From contig JAMQCK010000836.1 in assembly GCA_024196135.1 (NCBI GenBank), positions 1 to 15,105 on the forward strand: a stretch of 15,105 nucleotides of DNA, in the 5' to 3' direction. Positions within the stretch are counted from its first letter, which is position 1, and every line of letters begins with the position of its first letter. Shown piece by piece: positions 1 to 7,363 of the stretch. The notes under the pieces are model-generated. The model saw only the letters and a program-made list of their open reading frames with translations. It was not told the origin of the DNA and did not search any database. The position numbers and the translations under genes were made by a program. The stretch comes from Pleurotus ostreatus/Saccharomyces cerevisiae fusant (taxonomy: Eukaryota > Opisthokonta).

Positions 1-570
1 GGGGGCGATGGCGGCGCACGGACGCTCTGCCTGCGCGCTGTGTTTTTCATTGAGGTGCTGTTGTGGTATTGCTCGTATTGTTCCCTTCCCGCGCCTTCGC
101 ACGAGGTGCACGCTCCCCTCCTCGCTCGCAGCCCATCCCCGTTGCTGGCTGTCCGCGGCGTCACCCCTGTATCGCACGGTCAGAAAAGCGGACAATGCGA
201 TCGCGTTATTACGCACCTTCCGCGGGTCGTGAGCCCCTCAGATAAGCCCTGTACTTCCCTCGGTGTGCAATGTGGCCTGCGGATTGGTTTGCGTAGCGCT
301 CGCCGTTGTGATGGTGGTGGCGGACAGGAATCGACGCTGGGACTGGCGCGTGATGGGCGCTTCGGCATTTGCCGCGCAATCGGTGAAAATCGGTCGTCGA
401 CCGATTTTGTCGGATTAAATCGGTCTGCAGACCAATTTCCGATCACGCTGCCCACCCCGCCCTTTCCCTCCCATGCTCTGGTTCGAAAAGAAGCAGACTT
501 GGGCGTAAGCAGTATCAGAGGTTCGCGCAGCAATAAATATTGAGACCCGTAGGTCTACCACTCCGGAAAA
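1..570. other. Left-edge region without a supported gene
   Basis: Open frames up to 167 codons cross this stretch on both strands, but they overlap one another, are rich in Arg/Ser/Pro as expected of random GC-rich sequence, and match no family I recognise. The region lies 3' of the minus-strand U6-like gene. Its only clear structure is a pair of palindromes near 386-443, listed separately. It may hold the promoter of a gene lying beyond the left edge; nothing in the sequence proves that. Confidence 0.5.
386..443. repeat. Two adjacent palindromes built on ATCGGT/ACCGAT
   Basis: Positions 386-395 and 399-408 form a perfect 10-bp inverted repeat (arm AAAATCGGTC) around a 3-nt centre. At 422-433 lies a perfect 12-bp palindrome, GGTCTGCAGACC, whose flanks (AAATC before, AATTT after) almost continue the symmetry. 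The hexamer ATCGGT also occurs at 379-384, 389-394 and 419-424, and inverted at 400-405. Such arrays suit a dimeric DNA-binding protein or a small fold-back element. Function is unknown. Confidence 0.6.
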
Positions 571-649
571 GCGTGTCATCCTTGTGCAGGGGCCATGCTA
601 ATCTTCTCTGTATCGTTCCAAATTTTTCGTATGTCACCCCGAAGGGGAC
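571..649 (-). ncRNA. U6 spliceosomal snRNA (3' end uncertain)
   Basis: Read on the minus strand, the segment begins with a 5' hairpin (GTCCCC, TTCG loop, GGGTGAC), followed by the near-invariant U6 core: GGAACGATACAGAGAAGAT, then TAGCATGGCCCCTGCACAAG, then GATGACACGC. This includes the ACAGAGA box that pairs with the 5' splice site, the AGC region that pairs with U2, and the internal stem-loop. U6 is made by RNA polymerase III and acts at the catalytic centre of the spliceosome. The core is not interrupted by an intron, although some fungal U6 genes are. Right after GACACGC comes a run of four T (570 down to 567), a possible Pol III terminator. That would give an RNA of about 80-84 nt, shorter than the roughly 100-110 nt usual for U6. 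The 3' boundary is therefore uncertain and a partial copy is possible. Confidence 0.85.
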
Positions 650-1049
650 GAAAGGGCTACAGGGACGCAAAAGGTCATTGACAGAATTTTGGACTTTGAT
701 TTGAGCCCGAGGGTTGTGGGTCCATGCCCCACGTGCACGTGCGGGTTACGACTTGTTACAAACACCCATCACTATCAAGTTGAACTGCTCGTGCTGTCTG
801 CGCTCACTACCACGACGTCCTCTCCGCCTTTCGACCTTGAGATATTTGCCATCCCTCGCACAGCTCAAGCTCAATCTTGTTACCGTCAGAGGTTTCTAGT
901 ACTACGTGGGACTCTCGTCGCGTGCTCCCTCGTCTACGCCGCTGTCTCAATAGGCCCAGTCCAATCATCTGCCCACACTCTCGATCAAGTTAACCACATA
1001 GAGCGGCGCCGTCCCTTACGTGTTGATTCTGAGAGTCATCCTTGGCGGT
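650..1049. promoter_or_regulatory. Divergent intergenic region between U6 and the zinc-cluster gene
   Basis: This 400-bp gap must carry the upstream control of the minus-strand U6-like gene and the plus-strand transcription factor. I see no clear TATA box about 30 bp upstream of U6. The only strong motif is the CACGTG doublet at 730-741. Overlapping frames here (for example 689-1069) have no recognisable product. Confidence 0.45.
730..741. promoter_or_regulatory. Tandem E-box palindrome CACGTGCACGTG
   Basis: Two CACGTG hexamers abut exactly, giving a perfect 12-bp palindrome. CACGTG is the core site of bHLH factors (Cbf1/Pho4 type). It lies about 310 bp upstream of the transcription factor start and about 80 bp upstream of the U6 5' end, so it could serve either. 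The motif is seen; the binding is inferred. Confidence 0.45.
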
Positions 1050-4000
1050 ATGCCGCAAGGGGTCGGTAACGAAGGCCCCAGTGTGTTGGCCGATGAGCAT
1101 TCCGAGCTCAAGAAAAGGAGAGCGGATAAAGCCTGTGACTTCTGCAGGAGAAGGAAGAGTAAGCGACGAAGTTACTTGTCTCAAAAACTTGCTTACTGAT
1201 ACTCATTGTCAGGCCGCTGTGGGTGTTTGGTTGCCTGGTTCGCTGGCACTTGGGCTCACAATAAGCAGGTGACGGTGACAAGCCTTCCCGAAAGACCTGC
1301 TCAAACTGCTCCATGAACGGCTTGCAATGCACCTATGGTGACACTACGAAGGTGCGTGCTCGGCCTATGGTCGGAAATGCAGATCCTCATCAGTGCGTAG
1401 AGGCCAGCCGCTAACAATTCGTGCGCAAAGATGCAGCATCATCGTTCGCCGGTACACTGACGCGCCATGCAGCTACATACAAAGTCTTGAAAAGCGCAAT
1501 GATGAATTGGAACAGCGTAATAAGGCCTTGGAAGAGCGCGTGAAGGAGCTGGAGGAAACCCTTGACCGTGTACGGCCCTTCGTCGTCACGCCCATTCTTG
1601 AAGCTCATGACCCATATCAGCACAAGCTCCTGTCGCCGAGTACCGTCGTTGACAACCCCGCGCCTGCTTTCGCCAAAGACTCGTCAACTGAGGCCCCCAT
1701 CGAGTTTCCCCAAGTTGACGTAACGAAGGAGCAGCTGCGCGAGATGGCTAGCGTTATGCTCCGCATAGGTACCCAGGGCCGTGAGCACGCGTTCTTCAAG
1801 GCGCAGGCGGCCGGTGAACACCCGGGCGACTCCGAGCTCCAGGATGAAGACTTGTATGAGCGCATGCGTCTTGTCAAGCTCAGCAGCTCGGCATTCGACC
1901 AGTTTTTGGGGAATAAATTCCTCGGAAAGAGCAGCACTGCGCGTAAGTCAATGCAACGCTTTTCATTCGCCTTCTCATGTTCGACGTCTACCATAGACCT
2001 CGTCCTCAAGCTCATCAACCTGAAGAAGCCACCAAATGAACCGCACAAGATCCCCTCATTCTACTCCAACGGGCGTCGCATCCCATTCTGGACAGCCCAG
2101 CCATGGGAATGCGCCCTCCTTAAGAAGGAGCCAGCGTCGCATGATTTTCCCGAGCAGGATCTCATGCTCTCGCTCATCGACCTGTACTTCCGCCACGTTC
2201 AGCCCTTCTTCCCCCTGCTTCATCGACCTACTTTCGATGAAGGCATCAGGGCTTCGCAGTACTTCACCGACCATGACTTCGGTGTCGTTGTCCTCCTTGT
2301 CTGCGCCTTAGGTGCGCAGTACTCGGACGACCCACGGACACTGTCGGAGGAGTATGACATGGATACGCACTCGCGAGGGTGGTAAGCACCAACTCTAGTC
2401 ATCATCTGTTCGTGTCTGATGCTTCTAAACCAGGAAATGGTTTTCGCAGGCAGAGAAGGTCCACAAGCCCATCGTGGGCACGCCGACGCTGCTCGAGATA
2501 CAAGCGTACTGCGTAAGTAAAAGTCACTGTCTGTCTCTAGCTCGTGGCTTACAACGTATCAGTTGTCCGCCCTCTTCATGCTCCCCGCATCCAATCTCAT
2601 GACTGAGCACATCTGGGCACGCATTGGCGTTGCCTTGCGATACGTTCAGGATGTTGGTGCCCATCGTCGACCAAGGCAAAAAGTTCCGACCGTCGAGGAC
2701 GAGTTGTGGCATCGCGCGACATGGTAGGTGCTTGAAACGTATGCGAAAAACGACCGCGTGCTGACTTGTTCATTAACTGAAGGACACTCGTAGTGTTGGA
2801 TCGAAACATCAGCGCCATTCTGGGCCGCAATTGTGCTATGCAAGATGAAGAGTTGGTTCTGCTTGGTCATCGCTCGAAGGGCTCGCTGACCATTCTGTAG
2901 CCTCGATATTCGCTATCCCATGGACGTCGACGACGAGTATTGGCTTGACCCCGACGACTCTGAGCGGCCATGGAAGCAACCTGCGGACAAGCCCTCGAAA
3001 GTCTCATGCTTCATTGCGTGCATCAAGCTGTCGCGGATTGTCGAGATCACCGCACGACTTCTATACGGGGGAAGCAAGTACGGATGCCCGAGCCTCTTCT
3101 ATGGTGAAGGCTGGTATCGCGATGTGGTACAGGAACTTGATTCTGCGCTCAATAAGTGGCACGACGATCTACCGGTGCATCGTGCGTATCACTTCAGTTG
3201 CTCGTCGTCGATCCGACTGAACGTACGATTTAGTGCGCTGGGACCCCGAGCAATCCAACGTCGAGCTCATGAACCAGGCAGCATTCCTGGATTGCTCTTA
3301 CCGAGCGGTGCAGATCCTGATTCACCGGCCGTTTCTTACCGCACAGGCGCAAGTGGTAAACTCGCCACTACCGTCGCTCACGATTTGCACGACGGCGGCG
3401 AAGACATGCGCGCACGTTTGCGATCAACAAAGAAGGAAGACAGGCGCAGGGCTACCCTACATCATGGTGCGCATAGTCCACTGGATGCGTCGGAGGTAGT
3501 TCTGACGCCTGGATCCAGTATACAGCCTCAGTATCCGCCATAATATTGCTCGTTAGCATGTGGAGTCGTGCGAAACCGCGTTCGAGTCGGGAGCAGCTGA
3601 AGGTCTGTAAAAGCTTCCAATGTTCATTCTCTCGTGCTGAATAAAGATGTAGGAGCTGAACGACGTTCGACTTCTGATGGAGTACATCAAGAGTATGGAG
3701 GATCGCTGGGTCACAGCTGGCCGTACGGCCGACGTACTCAACGAGTTGCGCTCATTCGGTGACATGCCCAACTCACAACTCGGCAAGCGTACGCACGATG
3801 GGCCCGCTGAAGAGCGGCGCGGTAACCCACAGCCACCGTCAGCGGATTGGCAAGCCGGACCATCGCTTCCTTCTGCTGCGATGCAAGCGCATTTGAGGAT
3901 GGACACCCATCTACCCACCTCAAGTCCGCAGAATGGCGTCAGCCCTGGTGGATACCCTCCGGTTGATATAGCTGGGGTCGACTCGTGGAATACACCCATG

Positions 4001-4395
4001 TCAAGTTCGTCCGGACAAACTTCCAGCTCGAATACGGACGGTCTTCATTCGGCGTGGTCCTTTGACGACATGGGGATGATACCCGAGCTAACAGGCAATG
4101 CAGGTGCGGCCACCACCGACCTCGCACCAGATATTTTAAATCAGGAGAGCATGGCCATCTGGTCCTCTGTGCCGCAAGCCTTTGAGTGAGTTGTCCACTG
4201 ACTATAAGTGACCTTCGAACTGACGAAATTCGCAGTCCGAACGATTGGCTATCATATTTATCTAACCTAGCAGTCGTTCCGGACGACCACAGTGATGTCC
4301 AGAGTGTACAAAACATCGACCAAGCCTCATCGGTGCCCTATGTCTTTCCGGAGGGAAGTAATATGTATTCGTATGACGGTGGTTATCCCCTGTAA
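1050..4395 (+). CDS. Zn2Cys6 fungal transcription factor, 14 exons, 890 aa
   Basis: Exons: 1050-1158, 1213-1218, 1269-1351, 1401-1420, 1473-1942, 1997-2381, 2434-2512, 2563-2723, 2783-2851, 2901-3181, 3234-3466, 3519-3602, 3653-4185, 4236-4395. They sum to 2673 nt. The start is the only ATG after an in-frame TAG at 999. Residues 29-59 form a Zn2Cys6 cluster with spacing C-x2-C-x6-C-x9-C-x2-C-x6-C, after a basic stretch. A linker leads to SYIQSLEKR and a Glu/Lys-rich coiled coil (about 74-100) for dimerisation. Residues from about 285 to 540 match the fungal-specific transcription factor domain, with LYFRHVQPFFPLLHRP and the LDRxxSAxLGRxCAxQDED signature. The last 230 residues are Ser/Pro-rich and probably disordered, as in activation regions. 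The family resembles the XlnR-like regulators of Agaricomycetes, but the target genes cannot be named. Donors at 2852 (GTTGGT) and 3603 (GTCTGT) are weak, so those joints rest on protein continuity. Confidence 0.9.
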
Positions 4396-5092
4396 TGTAG
4401 CTTGCAATTGGAAGGATACGATTCGTGTATCACATACAAAGGAAACACGTCTTTCATCCGAGAACTTGTCTGGAGCCGGGCTTGAGTGCTCGCAGCAGCG
4501 CCCAGCGTCGGACTGTGAAGTTCAACATGGACCTGCTCGCCGTGGGAAAGTGCGCTCATGGGCGCGCAGCTCCCGAACTTCAATTGAACAACTTGACCGC
4601 GACGGCGGCTGTCTTATGACCTAAGCCGACCTCAAGCCCTGGCGGCGAGGCGCCTATCCCTCACCGCGCCCTCCCTTCCCTGAACTTGCTGGTTGCTCCA
4701 TAGACTGGGCTCGCTGCACCTTGAACGCGGTCACGAATTCATCGAACGCGTTCGCTGCATACCGAGCACTAGTCACCCAGCGCACCCCCACGCGCCGTAC
4801 CAGCCTAGCAGCATTATTCTGCACCGCACCAGTCCGACCAACGACTCTGCACGCCCCGGCATCCGCGCTCACTTCGCCCACGACCGCTCCTACCTAAACC
4901 AAAGAAACCCAACATACGCTGCATGTCCAACCAGCACTGCACGCTGTACGAATAACCCCCATACTTCCGACGAATAGTCGAACCCTTCACGGATAGCTCA
5001 ATCCTCGACGAACGGTCCAGCCTCTACGAACAACCTCCTTCCCCCAACATCATCCCCCTTCGCCTCCTGTTGTACGAATTCTCGGACCGCAT
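4396..5092. other. Intergenic region and promoter of the membrane-protein gene
   Basis: No gene is supported. A frame at 4292-4624 overlaps the end of the zinc-cluster gene in another phase and has no family features. From about 4900 the sequence becomes rich in C and T on the plus strand and includes five copies of ACGAA (4948, 4970, 5008, 5026, 5074). The pyrimidine-rich run just before the ATG at 5093 is typical of fungal core promoters. No TATA box is evident. Confidence 0.5.
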
Positions 5093-5722
5093 ATGGCGAC
5101 GGTCACCCTCCTCGAGCCGCCGCGGACGGTGACCGCCTTCCCCGGCGTTCTCAACATAACAGGCGCCATTGAACCCGCCTCCGCGCCCGCCGCCAGCGCA
5201 CCACCACCACCCACCCAAGACAACCTCCCTCCCATCGAACATAGCCCAGCCCCCACCGACGAGAGCCCCGCGCCTACCGAGGAGAGCGCCTCGCCGGAGG
5301 AGGATGTCGACCTCGACTCCGAGTCGGACAATGACTCCGTCCACAGCTGGTCCACCGCGCGCACCTCGCACCGACATCGGGAGCGGCGCGTGGAGTTCGA
5401 TCCGGCGTGCACAGAGATCACGGAGACCGTGCGGACGACGACGGTGTGGTTGGACGAGCATGGGCACCGCAGACGGTCGAGGGAGCGCAAGCGGCATAGG
5501 CGGCGCTACTCGCAGCACCACTGTCATGACCAGATTGGGTGGCCAATGTGTGAGTTACTCCCCTCCCATACCACGTTCATCTGCTGACCCATCAACCTAG
5601 CAAGAGACATGCTCTGCCTCGTCACCCTCTGCTTCATCCTCGGCTGCCTTACCATTATCACCTTCCGCCCTTTCGCCATCCAGTACTTGGATATCGACCG
5701 GGACCACGACCCAGATCAGTGA
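5093..5722 (+). CDS. Predicted tail-anchored membrane protein, 192 aa
   Basis: Two exons, 5093-5549 and 5601-5722, joined over a 51-nt intron (GTGAGT...CTAG). I do not recognise the family. The first 80 or so residues are rich in Pro, Ala, Ser, Thr and Glu, ending in an acidic Asp/Glu/Ser patch. Residues about 105-142 are strongly basic with Arg/His clusters (HRHRERR, RRSRERKRHRRR). One hydrophobic segment, about residues 156-174 (MLCLVTLCFILGCLTIITF), follows. It is preceded by basic residues and followed by 18 residues ending in an acidic, His-containing tail. There is no signal peptide. This suggests a single-pass protein with its N-terminus in the cytosol and the anchor near the C-terminus. 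The splice restores the hydrophobic segment; without it the frame stops at once. Function is unknown. Confidence 0.75.
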
Positions 5723-5937
5723 CCTGTTGTGGTTCCGTCTTGCGCGAGCGCGTTATTGCCATAAATTATCGGACTCGACTGCTCTTGGACCCTTGTATAT
5801 CAGACTGGCGTAGGTATGACAGAACGATGCATTTGCGCTGGATGCGCAGACAAAACCACGATGCGTGAACATTAACATGATTCAGAAGGAGGCCTCTATC
5901 GAGGCTGAGGAGTATGTGCGTGCAATATATATCCCGT

Positions 5938-7108
5938 CTACTCTTCGTAGATCCGAACCTTCCCTCCGCCCCATCTGCGCATGAGCGCCGCGCCATCCCC
6001 AGTGGGCTGCGTGAACGCTACTTCGCCCTTCCGCGGGTCGAGGTGGCAGTTGTAGATGAACGTGCGGCATGCTGCATCGAGAAGGCGGCTCGCAATGCCC
6101 ATCCGGCGATGCGAAGAAGGGACGAACAGTCGTGGAATGCCCATGGGTGTAGGCAACGGTGTTGGGTGGCAGAACAGACCGGTACTGGTGTCGACTGCGA
6201 CCATGGTGGCGGTGGGGGGAGAGTGGGGAGAAGACCTGGGTGAGGAGGCAGCGACCTCTTCGGGAGTGGCTATTTCCATCGCAGTCTCGATGCGCTGTGC
6301 TATAACGCAGCCTGCGATCTTCTCGCGTCCGCCGGGGATTGCTGGTGCTTGCAGGAATAGGTAGACTTTGGACGCAGCAAGAATCTCCTTCGTGAGCGGT
6401 GGGGAGGACAGCGCAAGGCTAATAGTGTCGAGGAGAGTAGCAAGCTATGCATGACATGTCAGTCAATGAACCACTCAGATGGCCACCTGCACCCACCTTG
6501 CTCCCAATCTTGCCCCCGACATCCGCCTTAAAGCAAATGATCCTCCCACTCGTCTTCCCCCTGCTCGTCTTCCACGCCACATTCTCCACCTCCACCACCC
6601 CCGCTTTCTCCCTCTCACGCTCCTCCTCCTTCCCCCACTCCATCCCCTTCCGCACCCTCGCGCAGTGCGCGCGGTGCAGCGTCTCGTCCTCCGGCGCGGC
6701 CTTCGTGTACGACAGGCCACATAGCGCGCATGTCCGCATCACTGTCGTGTCGAGCACAAAGTGGAGCTGCGTGAGGGTCTTCTGCGGGGTGGGCGCGGTC
6801 TTCTTGGAGCGCGCTTTCGTGAGGGAGGAGGAGGACTTGCGCGCGAAGAGGGAGGTCTTCTGAGTGGAGGGCGTCTTCGGTAGTGCGTCTGAAGTCGGTG
6901 TCGACGAGCCAGGCTTGAAGAAGGTCCTAGATCGCTTCGGGGAGGGGCTCCCCAGTATATTGTCCTCTGAGCTAGAATGTGCTTGCAGGGGGCGCTTGCG
7001 CCCCGCCATCGGCGGCGAGGACGCCAGATCCGACTGCGACGGCGAAGAAAAGGTGAGAGGACGAGTCTTGTTACGCGACGCGTACGTGCGCTTGACCGTG
7101 GGAGGCAT
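5938..7108 (-). CDS. ECO1: Sister-chromatid cohesion acetyltransferase Eco1/ESCO, 372 aa
   Basis: Exon 1 is 7108-6497 and exon 2 is 6444-5938; the intron is 52 nt (GTGGGT...ATAG). Eco1 acetylates the cohesin subunit Smc3 in S phase so that sister chromatids stay paired. The N-terminal 100 residues are Ser/Pro/Lys-rich and likely disordered. A zinc finger follows at 127-149 (CALCGLSYTKAAPEDE, then LHRAHC), with the PEDE signature of the family. The GNAT-type acetyltransferase part holds IAGCVIAQRIE, the acetyl-CoA loop RRMGIASRLL (317-326), TFIYN, and the end motif AFTQPTGDG (347-355), where D354 matches the conserved Asp of the family's PTxDG motif. The chosen ATG begins MPPTVKRTYASRNK, the usual start pattern. 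The frame stays open for 37 more codons upstream to an ATG at 7219, so a longer form cannot be excluded. Confidence 0.93.
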
Positions 7109-7363
7109 GATGATGATAGGTATCCGAGGGGAGGTATCCAGATGACGGTCAGGACCAAGCTGATAAACAGGTCTCAGCGCGTCAACGACGCGATCGGCAG
7201 GCGCGTGCCATGCACGCATGTGGTCACGTGCAAATCAACGGAATGGACCCACGCGGCAAAATAGGTAATGGCCAATAATCCTTGTCTTGCTATTCTCAGC
7301 GATGTGGGCATCAGCTTTGAGCGTGTTTATTTGAGTGAGTAGTCCGTATGTACCCAAAAATAT
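7109..7363. promoter_or_regulatory. ECO1 upstream region and NMT 3' flank
   Basis: This 255-bp gap separates two minus-strand genes, so it should hold the NMT1 polyadenylation region and the ECO1 promoter. A CACGTG box lies at 7225-7230, about 117 bp upstream of the chosen ECO1 ATG, and a CCAAT pentamer at 7272-7276. Both are common fungal promoter elements; their use here is inferred. Confidence 0.4.

Noticed and set aside
480..489. GGTTCGAAAA as a Pol III B box for U6 or a tRNA
   Set aside because: It is on the plus strand while U6 is on the minus strand, it matches the B-box consensus only in its first half, and no A box or cloverleaf surrounds it.
40..543. A 167-codon plus-strand frame at the left edge
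   Set aside because: No family features, overlapped by other frames, and it crosses the palindromes.
4292..4624. A 110-codon frame after the zinc-cluster gene
   Set aside because: It overlaps the last exon in another phase, and has no recognisable domain or splice support.
6447..6863. A 138-codon plus-strand frame
   Set aside because: Antisense to ECO1 exon 1, where the zinc finger and family motifs are on the minus strand.
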